Below, one piece after another: positions 34,534-52,294 of a DNA stretch of 64,000 bases. The notes beneath the pieces were generated by a model that saw only the letters and a program-made list of their open reading frames with translations, did no database searches and had not been told where the DNA came from. Location: the NCBI GenBank assembly GCA_028708865.1, contig JAQVYA010000001.1, positions 1 to 64,000 on the forward strand, written 5' to 3'. The stretch's first letter is position 1; the number at the start of each line of letters is the position of its first letter. A program made the position numbers and the translations under genes. This stretch comes from Desulfovibrio sp. (GTDB lineage: Bacteria; Desulfobacterota; Desulfovibrionia; Desulfovibrionales; Desulfovibrionaceae).

Positions 34534-35055
34534 ATGAACAGGCAAGAAAAAGCCCAAATTATTGAGCAGCTTTCTGAGAAGGCTTCTCGGGCAGGCATTG
34601 CCGTCGTCGCCGGATTCGCCGGTGTCTCCGTTGAGCAGAGCACGGCTCTGCGCAAGGAGCTGCGCGAGGCCGGGGTCGATTTCCAAGTCGTCAAGAACAC
34701 CCTGGCCCGGTTAGCTCTCAAGGATACCGATCACGGGGTCCTCTGTGAGCATTTCAAGGACAACTGCGCCATTGCCCTCGGGTACGAAGATCCCGTTCCC
34801 CTGGCAAAGGCGCTGGCTGAATTCGCCAAAAAGAACAAGAAGTTCGAGGTGAAGTTCGGCAGCCTTGAAGGGCGCTATCTTGACGAGAACGGCTTGAAGG
34901 AACTCGCCAAGCTGCCCGGCAAGCCCGAGCTGCTTGCGTCGGCTCTCGGCACCATGAATGCCGTACCGACCAACTTTGTGGGTCTGTTCGCTAACCTGCT
35001 GCGCAATACTCTGTATGCCTTGAACGCCATCAAGGAACAGAAGGAAGCTGCGTAG
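34534..35055 (+). CDS. rplJ: 50S ribosomal protein L10
   Basis: The 173-residue stalk base (E. coli 165). The N-terminal rRNA-binding half contains [20 protein letters not shown] (about 28-47) and [10 protein letters not shown]; the C-terminal helix (about 145-170) anchors L7/L12 dimers. GAGGAG lies upstream of the ATG. It forms a unit with rplL. Confidence 0.97.
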   Translation: MNRQEKAQIIEQLSEKASRAGIAVVAGFAGVSVEQSTALRKELREAGVDFQVVKNTLARLALKDTDHGVLCEHFKDNCAIALGYEDPVPLAKALAEFAKKNKKFEVKFGSLEGRYLDENGLKELAKLPGKPELLASALGTMNAVPTNFVGLFANLLRNTLYALNAIKEQKEAA

Positions 35056-35109
35056 CGCTGGTTCATGCTCACGACCAATTAAGGTTTACCCCCTAGGAGG
35101 ACAACGAAA

Positions 35110-35496
35110 ATGGCTGATATCACCAAAGACCAGGTTGTCGATTTTATCGCCAACATGACTGTGCTTGAGCTCTCCGAGTTCATCAAAGAGCTGGAAGAGA
35201 AGTTCGGCGTTTCCGCCGCTGCCCCCGTGGCCGCCGTGGCCGCTGCTCCTGCCGCCGGCGACGGCGCCGCTGCCGAGGAAGAGAAGACGGAGTTCGACGT
35301 CATCCTGACCGGCGCTGGAGACAACAAGATTGGCACCATCAAGGCTGTCCGCGCCATCACCGGCCTGGGCCTGAAGGAAGCCAAGGCCTTGGTCGACGAG
35401 GCTCCGAAGCCGATTAAGGAAGGCGTGTCCAAGGAAGAGGCTGAAGAGGCCAAAAAGCAGCTCGAGGAAGCGGGCGCTGGCGTTGAAGTCAAGTAA
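35110..35496 (+). CDS. rplL: 50S ribosomal protein L7/L12
   Basis: The 128-residue stalk protein has an N-terminal dimerisation helix pair (about 1-35), an Ala/Pro-rich hinge (about 38-60) and the C-terminal factor-binding domain with [12 protein letters not shown] and [27 protein letters not shown] precedes the ATG. Confidence 0.98.
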   Translation: MADITKDQVVDFIANMTVLELSEFIKELEEKFGVSAAAPVAAVAAAPAAGDGAAAEEEKTEFDVILTGAGDNKIGTIKAVRAITGLGLKEAKALVDEAPKPIKEGVSKEEAEEAKKQLEEAGAGVEVK

Positions 35497-35515
35497 CTAA
35501 CATTATATAACAGCC

Positions 35516-35556
35516 AAAGAGCGCAATCCCCAAAGGGGAGTTGCGCTCTTTGCGCT
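35516..35556 (+). terminator. Terminator/attenuator between rplL and rpoB
   Basis: An 11-bp stem (AAAGAGCGCAA with TTGCGCTCTTT) encloses a second small hairpin (TCCCC AAA GGGGA). It has only a short T-run within its own right arm, so partial termination that lets rpoBC be expressed at a lower level than rplJL is likely, as at the comparable site in E. coli. Confidence 0.65.
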
Positions 35557-35704
35557 GTATCAGTATAGAATATTTTAGCGTTCCAATTTTACCATCCGCA
35601 TTTCCCGTAAACACCGGCTCCCCACCGGTATTGGCCCGAAGGGGTCGCTGGAGCTGCGCAAGGCAGTCCGTACCTAAACGCCAAACGTATCGCACGAGGG
35701 TACA

Positions 35705-39805
<4,101 letters not shown>

Positions 39806-39831
39806 GGCGTCAGGCGCAATCGACTGTTACC

Positions 39832-39853
39832 GGCCCGGCCGAAAGGCCGGGCC
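39832..39853 (+). other. GAAA-capped hairpin between rpoB and rpoC
   Basis: A 9-bp GC stem (GGCCCGGCC with GGCCGGGCC) closed by a GAAA tetraloop lies in the 79-base rpoB-rpoC gap, with no T-run. It may be a processing or stability element rather than a terminator. Confidence 0.6.
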
Positions 39854-39884
39854 TGGACAAAAATCATAACCCCAAGAGGCAGCC

Positions 39885-42800
39885 ATGACTTTGGACGACC
39901 TGTTCACCTTGCGTGGCACTCCCAGCGTCGGCGGCGCTGGTCGTGGATTGAAATCCATCCAGATTTCCATCGCTTCTCCGGAAAAGATCCGGGAATGGTC
40001 CTTTGGCGAGGTCAAGAAGCCGGAGACCATCAACTACCGTACCTTCAAGCCGGAACGGGACGGCCTGTTCTGCGCTAAGATTTTCGGCCCGGTCAAGGAC
40101 TACGAGTGCAACTGCGGTAAGTATAAACGCATGAAGCACCGCGGCATCGTGTGCGAAAAGTGCGGTGTCGAGGTGATCGCCTCCAAGGTGCGGCGCGAGC
40201 GTATGGGCCACATTGAGTTGGCCGCGCCTGTGGCGCATATCTGGTTTTTGAAAACCCTGCCTTCCAAGATCGGCACCCTGCTGGACATTACCATGGCCGA
40301 TCTGGAGAAGGTGCTGTACTTCGATTCCTACATCGTGCTCGAACCCGGAGACACGCCGCTCAAAAAGCACCAGATCATCTCCGAGGATCAGTACCTACAG
40401 GTCATCGACCATTTCGGCGAAGACGCCTGTGAAGTGGGTATGGGCGCGGAAACCGTGCGCAAGCTCCTGGAGGCGTTGAATCTGGATGAGCTGCGCGTGG
40501 CCTTGCGCGAGGAATCGCAGACCACCAAGTCCCAGACCCGCAAGAAAAAAATTACCAAACGGCTCAAGATCGTTGAGGCCTTCCTGGAGTCCGGCAACCG
40601 GCCCGAGTGGATGATCATGGAAGTGGTTCCCGTGATTCCGCCTGAGCTGCGGCCGCTGGTTCCCCTGGATGGCGGCCGGTTCGCCACCTCGGACCTGAAC
40701 GATCTGTATCGCCGCGTGATCAACCGGAATAACCGCCTCAAGCGGCTGTTGGAACTGGGGGCGCCGGACATCATCATCCGCAACGAAAAGCGGATGTTGC
40801 AGGAGTCCGTGGACGCATTGTTCGACAACGGACGCCGCGGTCGCGCCATCACCGGAACCAACGGGCGTCCACTCAAGTCCCTGTCCGACATGATCAAGGG
40901 CAAGCAGGGCCGTTTCCGTCAGAACCTGCTTGGCAAGCGCGTGGACTATTCCGGGCGTTCGGTCATCGTGGTGGGCCCCAGCCTCAAGCTGCATCAGTGC
41001 GGCCTGCCCAAGAAAATGGCGCTGGAGCTGTTTAAGCCATTTATCTATTCCGAGTTGGAGCGGCGCGAACTGGCCACCACCATCAAGAGCGCCAAGAAGA
41101 TGGTGGAACGCGAGGACCTCGTGGTCTGGGACATCCTGGAAGACGTGGTGCGCGAGTATCCCATCATGCTCAACCGGGCCCCCACTCTGCACCGTCTGGG
41201 CATTCAGGCCTTTGAACCCCTTCTGGTGGAAGGCAAGGCCATTCAGTTGCACCCGCTGGTTTGCGCCGCGTACAACGCGGACTTTGACGGCGACCAGATG
41301 GCCGTGCACGTGCCCCTTTCCGTGGAGGCGCAGATCGAGGCCCGCGTACTGATGATGTCTTCCAACAACATCCTCAGCCCGTCCAACGGAACGCCCATCA
41401 TCAACCCTTCCCAGGACATCGTCCTTGGCCTGTACTATCTGACCACGCCCCGCAGCTTTGAGCTGGGCGAAGGCAAGGTCTTTGCCGGTCCTTGGGAAGT
41501 GATCGCGGCCCATGACGGCGGCGCGTTGAGCCTGCATGCCCGAATCAAGGTGCGCATTAACGGCGAAATGGTGGAGACCACCACGGGCCGCGTCCTGGTC
41601 AGCCAGTTGCTGCCTGAAGGCGTGGGCTTTGACGCCGTGAACCTCGTTCTGAACAAGAAGAATATTGCCCGGTTGGTGGCGCAGACCTACCGTGACGCCG
41701 GAACCAAGGCTACGGTCATTCTCTGTGACCGCATCAAGGGCCTGGGCTACGAATACGCCACCCGGGCTGGCGTGACCATCGGCGTGAAGGACCTCAAGAT
41801 TCCGGACCGCAAGGCGCATCTTATCGATTCCGCCTATAACGAGGTCTCGGAAATCGAGTCCCAATATCGCGACGGCATCATCACCCGCACCGAGAAGTAC
41901 AACAAGGTGGTGGATGTCTGGACCAAGACCACCAACGATGTCTCCAATGAAATGATGAAGGAGATGTCCATTGATGAGGTCCAGGATCCTCTTACGGGCA
42001 AGGTGGAGCACAACTCCAGCTTTAACCCGATTTATATGATGGCCACCTCCGGTGCCCGAGGCAACCAGGACCAGATGCGCCAGTTGGCGGGTATGCGAGG
42101 CCTGATGGCCAAGCCCTCCGGCGAGATCATCGAATCGCCCATTACCGCGAGTTTCCGCGAAGGGCTTTCGGTGTTGCAGTACTTCATCTCCACGCACGGT
42201 GCCCGAAAAGGTCTTGCGGACACGGCGCTGAAGACCGCCAACTCCGGTTACCTGACACGGCGTCTTGTGGACGTGGTTCAGGATGTGACCGTCAATGAGC
42301 AGGATTGCGGCACTGTGGACGGCCTGGAACTCACCCACCTGATTAAGGGCGGTGAGGTCAAGGAACGCCTCTCCGAACGTGTGCTCGGCCGGACCACCAT
42401 GTTCGACGTCTTTGACGAGACCACCGGGGAGTTGATCATCCCGGGCGACACCCTCATTGATGAGGAGTACGCGGCCAAACTGGACCAGGCAGGCGTCAAC
42501 AGCGTCATTATCCGCTCGGCCTTGACCTGCCGCTCCAAGCGGGGCGTTTGTGCCAAGTGCTACGGGCGCGACCTGGCCCGGGGCCATCTGGTCAACGTGG
42601 GTGAGACCGTGGGCATTATCGCGGCCCAGTCCATTGGTGAACCGGGCACCCAGCTGACCATGCGTACCTTCCACATCGGCGGTACCGCGTCCAAGGAGAT
42701 CGAACAGTCGTCTATCGACTCGCAGCACTCCGGCAGCGTGACCTTCTACCGCATGCGCACTGTCAAGAACAGCGAAGGCCAGCACATGGTGTTGGGTAAG

Positions 42801-44036
42801 AGCTGCCAGGTGGGCGTGGTGGACGAGCAGGGCCGGGAGCGTGAAAAGTACGTTCTTCCCTCCGGAGCCAAACTGCTGGTGCAGGAAGGCCAGGAGATCA
42901 AGAAGGGCCAGACCCTGGCCGAGTGGGATCCGTTTAACGAGCCGTTCATCGCGGACGTGAGCGGGCGGATTGTGTTTACGGACATCATCGAGGGCAAGAC
43001 CATCCAGGAACGGGTGGACGAAATGACCCAAAAGGCCACGTTCACCATCATGGAGTACCGGACCACCAACTTCCGGCCCGCCATCTCCATCGTGGATGAA
43101 AACGGCGAAGCGGTCATGCGTCCGGGCACATCCAGCCCGGCGGTGTTCCCCATGCCTGTGGGCGCCATTCTTATGGTCCGTGACGGCGAAATGCTCCAGG
43201 CTGGTGATGTCATTGCCCGTAAGCCGCGCGAAACATCCAAGACCAAGGACATCGTCGGTGGTCTGCCGCGCGTTGCCGAGCTCTTCGAAGTGCGCAAGCC
43301 CAAAGACCAGGCCGTGGTTTCCGAAATCGACGGCGTGGTGTCCTATGGTCAGGAGACCAAGGGCAAGCGCAAGATCGTGGTCACTCCGGAGGTGGGCGAT
43401 CCCAAGGAATATCTTATTCCCAAGGGCCGCCACATTACGGTTCAGGAGGCCGACTTCGTGGAAGCGGGCGACATGCTCACCGAGGGGCATCCCGAATTGC
43501 ACGATATCCTGAAGATCAAGGGTGAAAAACACCTGGCCCGGTACCTCGTGGAGGAAATCCAGGACGTGTACCGCTTCCAAGGCGTTAATATCAACGATAA
43601 GCACATTGAGATCATTGTGCGCCAGATGCTCAAAAAGGTCAGCATCCTTGACCCGGGCGGAACCACCTTCCTCATTGGTGAGCAGGTGGACAAGACCCGG
43701 TTCATGGAAGAAAACCACAAGGCCATTGCCGAGGGCTTTGAACCGGCCACGGCCGAACCCCTTGTTTTGGGCATCACGCAGGCTTCTTTGTCCACCGACT
43801 CGTTCATCTCGGCGGCTTCCTTCCAGGAAACCACCAAGGTGCTCACCGAGGCTTCGCTCATGGGCAAGGAAGACAGCCTGCGCGGACTTAAGGAAAACGT
43901 CATTGTGGGCCGGCTCATTCCTGCGGGGACGGGCTTCCGCGAATATGCGGAAACCGGCATCGACGTTCCGGACCAGCCGGAGCGGGCCGATAAGTTCCTT
44001 GAGGACCTGGAAGAGAATCCGCTCCTGGTGGAGTAG
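39885..44036 (+). CDS. rpoC: RNA polymerase beta' subunit
   Basis: The 1383-residue subunit. The N-terminal zinc finger is [20 protein letters not shown] (near 70-90); the active-site Mg2+ triad is in [12 protein letters not shown] (near 465-476); a second zinc site is formed by the C-terminal cysteines in [16 protein letters not shown] (near 884-900); the trigger loop segment follows ([16 protein letters not shown] near 917). It is the last gene before a strong terminator. Confidence 0.98.
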   Translation: MTLDDLFTLRGTPSVGGAGRGLKSIQISIASPEKIREWSFGEVKKPETINYRTFKPERDGLFCAKIFGPVKDYECNCGKYKRMKHRGIVCEKCGVEVIASKVRRERMGHIELAAPVAHIWFLKTLPSKIGTLLDITMADLEKVLYFDSYIVLEPGDTPLKKHQIISEDQYLQVIDHFGEDACEVGMGAETVRKLLEALNLDELRVALREESQTTKSQTRKKKITKRLKIVEAFLESGNRPEWMIMEVVPVIPPELRPLVPLDGGRFATSDLNDLYRRVINRNNRLKRLLELGAPDIIIRNEKRMLQESVDALFDNGRRGRAITGTNGRPLKSLSDMIKGKQGRFRQNLLGKRVDYSGRSVIVVGPSLKLHQCGLPKKMALELFKPFIYSELERRELATTIKSAKKMVEREDLVVWDILEDVVREYPIMLNRAPTLHRLGIQAFEPLLVEGKAIQLHPLVCAAYNADFDGDQMAVHVPLSVEAQIEARVLMMSSNNILSPSNGTPIINPSQDIVLGLYYLTTPRSFELGEGKVFAGPWEVIAAHDGGALSLHARIKVRINGEMVETTTGRVLVSQLLPEGVGFDAVNLVLNKKNIARLVAQTYRDAGTKATVILCDRIKGLGYEYATRAGVTIGVKDLKIPDRKAHLIDSAYNEVSEIESQYRDGIITRTEKYNKVVDVWTKTTNDVSNEMMKEMSIDEVQDPLTGKVEHNSSFNPIYMMATSGARGNQDQMRQLAGMRGLMAKPSGEIIESPITASFREGLSVLQYFISTHGARKGLADTALKTANSGYLTRRLVDVVQDVTVNEQDCGTVDGLELTHLIKGGEVKERLSERVLGRTTMFDVFDETTGELIIPGDTLIDEEYAAKLDQAGVNSVIIRSALTCRSKRGVCAKCYGRDLARGHLVNVGETVGIIAAQSIGEPGTQLTMRTFHIGGTASKEIEQSSIDSQHSGSVTFYRMRTVKNSEGQHMVLGKSCQVGVVDEQGREREKYVLPSGAKLLVQEGQEIKKGQTLAEWDPFNEPFIADVSGRIVFTDIIEGKTIQERVDEMTQKATFTIMEYRTTNFRPAISIVDENGEAVMRPGTSSPAVFPMPVGAILMVRDGEMLQAGDVIARKPRETSKTKDIVGGLPRVAELFEVRKPKDQAVVSEIDGVVSYGQETKGKRKIVVTPEVGDPKEYLIPKGRHITVQEADFVEAGDMLTEGHPELHDILKIKGEKHLARYLVEEIQDVYRFQGVNINDKHIEIIVRQMLKKVSILDPGGTTFLIGEQVDKTRFMEENHKAIAEGFEPATAEPLVLGITQASLSTDSFISAASFQETTKVLTEASLMGKEDSLRGLKENVIVGRLIPAGTGFREYAETGIDVPDQPERADKFLEDLEENPLLVE

Positions 44037-44061
44037 GAAAGCCGAACGATATCGATCTAAT

Positions 44062-44089
44062 GGAGAGGCTTCGGCCTCTCCATTTTTTT
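44062..44089 (+). terminator. Rho-independent terminator of the rpoBC operon
   Basis: An 8-bp stem (GGAGAGGC with GCCTCTCC) closed by a stable TTCG loop is followed by ATTTTTTT, 25 bases after rpoC. Confidence 0.92.
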
Positions 44090-44140
44090 GGCCGGGGCCG
44101 TGCAAAGTGCGGGCATGCGGTATAAAGTGCGAAGCGAACC

Positions 44141-44169
44141 TTGACAAGTGCAGGGTTCTTGACGTACAT
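44141..44169 (+). promoter_or_regulatory. Sigma70 promoter of the str operon
   Basis: A perfect TTGACA (44141-44146) is followed after 17 bases by GTACAT, 48 bases upstream of rpsL and directly after the rpoC terminator. Confidence 0.6.
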
Positions 44170-44216
44170 CCCCGTCTCTTTGCCTTGTTTTACGAAACAT
44201 TCGTTTTGGAGGAGAT

Positions 44217-44588
44217 ATGCCGACTATTAACCAGATGATCCGTAAGCGCCGCGCTGTTGTGGGCAAACGGAAAAAGACTCCGGCTCTCCAGGAATGCCCG
44301 CAGCGGCGCGGTGTGTGCACCCGTGTGTATACCACCACGCCCAAGAAGCCGAACTCTGCGTTGCGTAAGGTCGCCCGTGTGCGCCTGACCAACGGCATTG
44401 AAGTGACGGCCTACATTCCCGGTGAGGGCCACAACCTGCAGGAACACTCCGTGGTGCTGATCCGCGGCGGCCGTGTCAAGGACCTTCCTGGTGTGCGTTA
44501 CCACATCGTTCGTGGGAGCCTGGATACCGCCGGCGTTTCTGATCGTCGTCAGGGTCGTTCCAAGTACGGCGCCAAGCGTCCTAAATAG
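44217..44588 (+). CDS. rpsL: 30S ribosomal protein S12
   Basis: The 123-residue decoding-centre protein. [13 protein letters not shown] contains Lys43/Lys44 and [11 protein letters not shown] contains Lys88, the residues altered in streptomycin-resistant mutants, and all are wild type here. TTGGAGGAG precedes the ATG. First gene of the str operon. Confidence 0.98.
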   Translation: MPTINQMIRKRRAVVGKRKKTPALQECPQRRGVCTRVYTTTPKKPNSALRKVARVRLTNGIEVTAYIPGEGHNLQEHSVVLIRGGRVKDLPGVRYHIVRGSLDTAGVSDRRQGRSKYGAKRPK

Positions 44589-44704
44589 GACCACGCCGTC
44601 GTTATCGGTCTGAGTGATGTAATGCCCGGGGAGCGATGCCCGAAGTAGGGTTTTTCCGGCGTTCCTGAAATAACGTCCCCCCGGCCAGAACCAAGGAGAA
44701 AAAA

Positions 44705-45175
44705 ATGCCGCGCAAAGGACCCGCGCCGAAGAGGCAGGTCAATCCCGATCCGATTTACGGGAGCCGCTTGGCGTCCCGCTTTATCAACCGCTTGATGTTC
44801 AACGGAAAGAAGAACACTGCGGAACGAATTTTTTACCAATCCCTGGAAAACCTCGGCAGCACCACTTCTGAGGATCCGCTGAAGGCTTTTGAAAAGGCCT
44901 TGGAAAACGTCAAGCCCCACGTGGAGGTCAAGTCCCGCCGCGTTGGTGGTGCGACCTACCAGGTGCCTATGGAAGTGCGGCCCGAGCGCCAGTCCGCTTT
45001 GGCCATCCGCTGGCTCATCACCTACGCCCGCAATCGGGGCGAAAAAGGCATGGTTGCCCGCCTTTCCGGCGAGCTTCTGGACGCCTACAACAACCGTGGT
45101 GGTGCCGTGAAAAAGCGCGAAGACGTGCACAAAATGGCCGAAGCCAACAAGGCCTTCGCCCATTACCGCTGGTAG
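44705..45175 (+). CDS. rpsG: 30S ribosomal protein S7
   Basis: The 156-residue 16S rRNA head assembly protein. It opens with the typical basic [10 protein letters not shown], followed by [15 protein letters not shown] (near 21-35) and [15 protein letters not shown] (near 81-95), and ends KAFAHYRW. A good AAGGAG lies upstream. It is 117 bases after rpsL and 15 before fusA. Confidence 0.98.
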   Translation: MPRKGPAPKRQVNPDPIYGSRLASRFINRLMFNGKKNTAERIFYQSLENLGSTTSEDPLKAFEKALENVKPHVEVKSRRVGGATYQVPMEVRPERQSALAIRWLITYARNRGEKGMVARLSGELLDAYNNRGGAVKKREDVHKMAEANKAFAHYRW

Positions 45176-45190
45176 CGGAGGAGAGACAGC

Positions 45191-47263
<2,073 letters not shown>

Positions 47264-47310
47264 GGCCTGCCCGGCTTTTAACTTGACAGAACTGTTATAT
47301 AGAGAGTAAG

Positions 47311-47370
47311 CCTTCGAACCGTTTTTATCTATTCGAAGGATTCCGCGCCCGCTTCGAAACGGGCAGGCGC
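47311..47370 (+). promoter_or_regulatory. Structured leader of the S10 operon
   Basis: Two hairpins lie between fusA and rpsJ: CCTTCGAA (47311-47318) pairs with TTCGAAGG (47332-47339), and GCGCC (47345-47349) pairs with GGCGC (47366-47370) enclosing an inner CCCG/CGGG helix. A TTGACA occurs just upstream (47283-47288) with no clear -10. The arrangement suggests a regulated leader, which in gammaproteobacteria is the target of L4; here this is only inference. Confidence 0.45.
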
Positions 47371-47400
47371 GTTACGACGAAACGTTTCAGGAGTACGCTT

Positions 47401-47718
47401 ATGGCGACCATGACCAGTGATCGGATCAGGATCAAACTGAAAGCATATGATTATCGTATCCTGGACAAGGCGGTCACCGAGATCGTAGACACCGCCCGGA
47501 ATACCGGTGCGGCCATCGCCGGGCCCGTTCCTTTGCCCACTGATATTCACCGGACCACGGTCCAGAAGTCCGTGCACGTGGACAAGAAGTCCCGCGAGCA
47601 GTTTGAGCAGCGCGTACACAAGCGCCTCTTGGATATTCTGGAGCCCACTCAGCAGACTGTGGACTCGCTTGGTAAGCTGTCCCTGCCCGCTGGTGTTGAC
47701 GTGGAAATTAAGCTTTAA
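47401..47718 (+). CDS. rpsJ: 30S ribosomal protein S10
   Basis: The 105-residue protein (E. coli 103) that also binds NusB and Nus[20 protein letters not shown] (about 7-25) and [31 protein letters not shown] carry the family signature. The ATG at 47401 has AGGAG eight bases upstream; an ATG three codons in is less likely. First gene of the S10 operon. Confidence 0.97.
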   Translation: MATMTSDRIRIKLKAYDYRILDKAVTEIVDTARNTGAAIAGPVPLPTDIHRTTVQKSVHVDKKSREQFEQRVHKRLLDILEPTQQTVDSLGKLSLPAGVDVEIKL

Positions 47719-47731
47719 TTGAGAGGATACC

Positions 47732-48364
47732 ATGCCCAAAACGCTTGGATTGCTCGGAAAGAAGGTCGGGATGACCCGAATCTTCAGCGACGACGGCAGC
47801 GTGTGCCCTGTGACCGTGATTGCCGCCGGGCCGTGTCCGATCATGCAGATCAAATCCGTTGATAAGGAAGGATACAGCGCCTTGCAGGTGGCCTTCGAGG
47901 AAGTGCCGGAACGCAAAGTCAACCGCCCGGAGCGCGGCCATCAGGCCAAGGCCGGGAAGGGCTTTTTCCGCCACACCGTGGAGTGCCGCATCGACAACGC
48001 TGGGGAATATGAAGTGGGTCAGGAACTGACCGTGGACATGTTCAAGATCGGTGACACCGTCAAGGTGTCCGGCACCAGCAAGGGAAAAGGTTTCCAGGGC
48101 GTTATGAAGCGCTGGAACTTCGGTGGTCAACGGGCTTCCCACGGCGCGGAAAAAGTGCACCGCTCCCCGGGCTCTGTTGGTAATGCCACGTTCCCGGGAC
48201 GCATCTGGAAGAATAAAAAGATGCCCGGCCACATGGGCGCTCGGAACGTCACTCTTCCCAGCGTGGAAGTGATCGATGTCCGCCCCGAAGAAAACATCAT
48301 CGTGGTCAAGGGTCAGATTCCGGGCCCCAATAATGGCTTGGTGATGATCCGCAAGAAGAATTAG
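47732..48364 (+). CDS. rplC: 50S ribosomal protein L3
   Basis: The 210-residue early assembly protein. [16 protein letters not shown] is at the N-terminus and [21 protein letters not shown] (near 112-132) forms the loop that reaches the peptidyl transferase centre; the methylated Gln of E. coli falls in that loop. It follows rpsJ by 13 bases. Confidence 0.97.
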   Translation: MPKTLGLLGKKVGMTRIFSDDGSVCPVTVIAAGPCPIMQIKSVDKEGYSALQVAFEEVPERKVNRPERGHQAKAGKGFFRHTVECRIDNAGEYEVGQELTVDMFKIGDTVKVSGTSKGKGFQGVMKRWNFGGQRASHGAEKVHRSPGSVGNATFPGRIWKNKKMPGHMGARNVTLPSVEVIDVRPEENIIVVKGQIPGPNNGLVMIRKKN

Positions 48365-48375
48365 GGGAGTCCGAC

Positions 48376-48996
48376 ATGGCCAAAGTGAACGTGTTCGACC
48401 AGAATAATAAGGAAGTGGGCAGCATCGAGCTGGCCCCTGAGGTCTTTGAGGTGGAAGTCAAACCCGAGATCATGCATCTCGTGGTGCGCGCCTACCATGC
48501 CGCGGGGCGTGCCGGAACGCATGCCACCCGCAACCGCGCCATCAAGACCGGCGGCGGGCGTAAGCCTTGGCGTCAGAAGGGAACCGGCCGCGCCCGTGCG
48601 GGCAGCGTGCGGTCCCCCCTGTGGCGCGGCGGTGCGATTGTCTTCGGCCCACAGCCCCGTTCCTATGACTTCAAAGTCAATAAAAAGGTGCGGAGCCTGG
48701 CGCTGAAGATGGCTTTGTCTTCCAGGCTTTCCGAGGAAAGTCTCAAGGTTGTCAATGTGATTGACCTGCCTGAGATCAAAACCAAGAACTTCGTCCAGGT
48801 GACGAAGTCCCTGGGACTCGAAAAAGCCTTGATTGTTGCGAAGGATGCTGATACTAATCTCGTCCTTTCTGCCCGGAACTTGCCGGGAATTAAGGTGGTT
48901 GAGGCCGATAAGCTCAATGTCTATGATGTGCTTCGTTATCCTGCCCTTGTTTTGCTTGAGGGAGCGGCGGAGCGCGTCCAGGAAAGGCTGAAATAA
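48376..48996 (+). CDS. rplD: 50S ribosomal protein L4
   Basis: The 206-residue tunnel protein. The extended loop with KTGGGRKPWRQKGTGRARAGS (near 56-76) lines the exit tunnel near the macrolide site; the C-terminal globular part (LVLSARNLPGIKVV) is typical. Length matches E. coli (201). Two bases separate its stop from rplW. Confidence 0.97.
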   Translation: MAKVNVFDQNNKEVGSIELAPEVFEVEVKPEIMHLVVRAYHAAGRAGTHATRNRAIKTGGGRKPWRQKGTGRARAGSVRSPLWRGGAIVFGPQPRSYDFKVNKKVRSLALKMALSSRLSEESLKVVNVIDLPEIKTKNFVQVTKSLGLEKALIVAKDADTNLVLSARNLPGIKVVEADKLNVYDVLRYPALVLLEGAAERVQERLK

Positions 48997-48997
48997 C

Positions 48998-49288
48998 ATG
49001 GATTACACCCAGGTTTTGCTCAAGCCGCTGATCTCGGAAAAGGCCACTCTGGCCAAGGAAGAGTGCAATAGCGTAGCCTTCTACGTGCACCCCTCCGCCA
49101 ATAAGATCGAGGTCAAAAATGCGGTCGAGAAGGCCTTCGACGTCACTGTCGAGGCCGTCAACATCGTCAACCGGAAGTCCCGGGACAGGAAGCGCTTCGG
49201 TCGTCTTGTTGGTCGTATCGCCGGCCACAAGAAGGCCTACGTGCGTTTGGCGCCCGGCAGTAAGATTGATCTGTTCGAAGGAGTGTAA
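48998..49288 (+). CDS. rplW: 50S ribosomal protein L23
   Basis: The 96-residue exit-site protein that docks trigger factor and [19 protein letters not shown] (about 7-22) and the [13 protein letters not shown] loop (near 57-69) identify it. It begins one base after the rplD stop region and ends two bases before rplB. Confidence 0.96.
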   Translation: MDYTQVLLKPLISEKATLAKEECNSVAFYVHPSANKIEVKNAVEKAFDVTVEAVNIVNRKSRDRKRFGRLVGRIAGHKKAYVRLAPGSKIDLFEGV

Positions 49289-49290
49289 GA

Positions 49291-50121
<831 letters not shown>

Positions 50122-50130
50122 GAGACAGTC

Positions 50131-50406
50131 ATGCCCAGATCGCTGAAAAAAGGTCCGTTTGTAGACGGACACCTGCTCAGGAAAGTCGAGCGGGCCAATG
50201 AGAACCAGGACCGTCGGGTCATTCAGACCTGGTCCCGCCGTTCTACCATCATTCCCGAGATGGTGGGCCTGACCTTTGCCGTGCATAACGGTAAGAAGTT
50301 CATTCCGGTGTTCGTGACAGAGAACATGGTCGGACACAAGCTGGGCGAATTTTCGCCCACCCGTACCTTCTTTGGTCACGCCGCCGACAAGAAAGGCAAG
50401 AAGTAG
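50131..50406 (+). CDS. rpsS: 30S ribosomal protein S19
   Basis: The 91-residue 30S-head protein: [20 protein letters not shown] at the N-terminus and [22 protein letters not shown] near the end. It starts nine bases after rplB. Confidence 0.97.
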   Translation: MPRSLKKGPFVDGHLLRKVERANENQDRRVIQTWSRRSTIIPEMVGLTFAVHNGKKFIPVFVTENMVGHKLGEFSPTRTFFGHAADKKGKK

Positions 50407-50419
50407 GGGGTAGAGAAAC

Positions 50420-50752
50420 ATGGAAGCTAAAGCTGTCAGTAAGTTTCTCCGGGTCTCCCCTCGCAAGGTTCGCCTTGTTGCCAAAAATATTAACGGCAAG
50501 CCGGTCGAGGACGCGTTGAACCTGTTGCGGTTTACGCCGAACAAGTCCGCGGCCATTCTGAGGAAAGTGCTCTACTCCGCGGTCGCGAACGCGGAGCAGA
50601 AGCCCGGTGTGGATGTGGATTCGCTCAAGGTTCACCAGGTCATCGTCAACGAAGGCCCCACCTGGAAGCGCATTCAGCCGCGAGCCATGGGCCGCGCCTA
50701 TCGCATCCGTAAGCGCACCAGCCACATCACCGTCGTCGTGAAGGAAATGTAA
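50420..50752 (+). CDS. rplV: 50S ribosomal protein L22
   Basis: The 110-residue tunnel protein. KFLRVSPRKVRLVAKNINGK (about 8-27) begins the globular domain, and the C-terminal beta-hairpin (RIQPRAMGRAYRIRKRTSHI) reaches into the exit tunnel. Same length as E. coli. Confidence 0.97.
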   Translation: MEAKAVSKFLRVSPRKVRLVAKNINGKPVEDALNLLRFTPNKSAAILRKVLYSAVANAEQKPGVDVDSLKVHQVIVNEGPTWKRIQPRAMGRAYRIRKRTSHITVVVKEM

Positions 50753-50761
50753 GGTACCGTC

Positions 50762-51403
50762 ATGGGTCAGAAAGTTCATCCGTACGGCTTCAGGCTGGGG
50801 TACAATAAGAACTGGCTTTCGCGCTGGTTCAGCAAGAAGGATTACCCCGCGTTCGTCTTTGAGGACGACCGCCTGCGCAAGTACGTCAAGAAAAAGCTGT
50901 ACCAAGCCGGCATCTCCCGCATCGAGATTGAACGCGCCGGTGGTAAGGTTCGACTGATCATCCACACCGCACGTCCGGGCATCGTCATCGGACGCAAGGG
51001 GTCGGAGATCGAAAAGTTGCGCGAAGATTTGAGGAAAAAGTTCCAGACCGAGTTCACCATTGAAGTGAACGAGATCCGTCGTCCTGAGACGGATGCCCAG
51101 CTCGTGGCTGAGAACATCGCCCTCCAGCTGGAGCGCCGAGTGGCCTTCCGCCGCGCCATGAAGCGTACTGTGGGCCTTGCCCGCCGCTTTGGTGCTGAAG
51201 GCATCAAGGTCTTTTGTGCCGGTCGTCTGGCCGGTGCCGAGATCGCTCGCTCCGAATGGTATCGCGATGGTCGTGTGCCTCTGCACACCCTGCGTGCCGA
51301 TATTGATTACGGCTATGCTGTGGCTCGCACCACCTACGGCGTCATCGGCGTGAAGGTCTGGATTTTCAAAGGTGAAATTCTCGACCACGAGGTGGAACAA
51401 TAA
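50762..51403 (+). CDS. rpsC: 30S ribosomal protein S3
   Basis: The 213-residue mRNA-entry protein with a KH domain ([17 protein letters not shown] near 76-92) and a C-terminal domain ([21 protein letters not shown] near 126). It is about 20 residues shorter than E. coli S3 at the C-terminus. Its TAA shares one base with the rplP start. Confidence 0.97.
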   Translation: MGQKVHPYGFRLGYNKNWLSRWFSKKDYPAFVFEDDRLRKYVKKKLYQAGISRIEIERAGGKVRLIIHTARPGIVIGRKGSEIEKLREDLRKKFQTEFTIEVNEIRRPETDAQLVAENIALQLERRVAFRRAMKRTVGLARRFGAEGIKVFCAGRLAGAEIARSEWYRDGRVPLHTLRADIDYGYAVARTTYGVIGVKVWIFKGEILDHEVEQ

Positions 51404-51819
51404 TGCTTGCTCCTAGAAAAGTTAAATACCGCAAGCGGCAAAAGGGGCGCATCAAGGGCAAAGCCCAGCGCGGCAGCACGGTTTCCTTCGGCGATATTGC
51501 GCTGAAGACCCTGGACCACGGCAAGCTGACCAGTCAGCAGATCGAGTCCGCCCGTGTCGCCATCATGCGCCACATCAAGCGTGGCGGTCAGGTGTGGATT
51601 CGCGTCTTCCCCGACGTTCCCATCACAAAAAAGCCCGCTGAAGTCCGCATGGGTAAGGGTAAAGGCGCTCCCGAGGGCTGGTGCGCTCCGGTGAAACCCG
51701 GCCGCATCCTGTACGAAGTCAAGGGCGTCAGCCTAGAGCTGGCCAAGGAAGCTCTCAAGCGCGCTTCCTACAAGCTGCCCGTTCGCACCACCATCGTGGT
51801 CAAAGAGGGGGTGGAATAA
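51403..51819 (+). CDS. rplP: 50S ribosomal protein L16
   Basis: The 138-residue A-site protein: [19 protein letters not shown] at the N-terminus, [28 protein letters not shown] (near 60-87) in the middle. It overlaps rpsC upstream and rpmC downstream by one base each (TAATG). Confidence 0.97.
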   Translation: MLAPRKVKYRKRQKGRIKGKAQRGSTVSFGDIALKTLDHGKLTSQQIESARVAIMRHIKRGGQVWIRVFPDVPITKKPAEVRMGKGKGAPEGWCAPVKPGRILYEVKGVSLELAKEALKRASYKLPVRTTIVVKEGVE

Positions 51820-52016
51820 TGCAAAGTGTCAAGGAACTTCGCGAGATGGACGACAAGAAGCTCGCTGAGACCCTGGCCGAATCGCGTCAGGAGCTGTTCT
51901 CCAAGCGTTTCCAGCATGCCACCGCGCAGCTGGAAAACACCCAGCAGCTTCCGGAACTGAAGAAAACCATCGCCCGCATTCTCACTATCCAGCGGGAACG
52001 CGCCGTGGGAGCGTAA
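51819..52016 (+). CDS. rpmC: 50S ribosomal protein L29
   Basis: The 65-residue helical protein at the exit tunnel. KELREMDDKKLAETLAESRQELFSKRFQ-type helices and the terminal KKTIARILTIQRER are characteristic. Its ATG overlaps the rplP stop by one base. Confidence 0.95.
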   Translation: MQSVKELREMDDKKLAETLAESRQELFSKRFQHATAQLENTQQLPELKKTIARILTIQRERAVGA

Positions 52017-52019
52017 GAT

Positions 52020-52286
52020 ATGGCCGAGCTTAAGTTTAAAGGCAACCGGCGTATGCTGACCGGCCTGGTCATCAGCGACAAAGCCGACAAGACCATTGTC
52101 GTGCGTGTCGAGACCTTGGTTAAGCACCCGTTGCTCAAGAAATATGTGCGTCGCCGCAATAAGTTCATGGCCCATGATCCGGCCAATGAGTGCAGTATCG
52201 GCGATAAGGTACAGATCGTGGAGTACCGCCCTCTCTCCAAGCAGAAGCGGTGGCATCTCGTCAAGATTCTTGAAAAGGCTGTGTAG
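52020..52286 (+). CDS. rpsQ: 30S ribosomal protein S17
   Basis: The 88-residue OB-fold primary 16S-binding protein: [28 protein letters not shown] (about 16-43) and [28 protein letters not shown]. It starts three bases after rpmC. Confidence 0.97.
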   Translation: MAELKFKGNRRMLTGLVISDKADKTIVVRVETLVKHPLLKKYVRRRNKFMAHDPANECSIGDKVQIVEYRPLSKQKRWHLVKILEKAV

Positions 52287-52294
52287 GTGTAGCC

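Noticed and set aside
40395-44147. Long open frame on the minus strand (about 1250 codons) across rpoC
   Set aside because: Antisense shadow of rpoC caused by codon bias; no start signal and no family resemblance.
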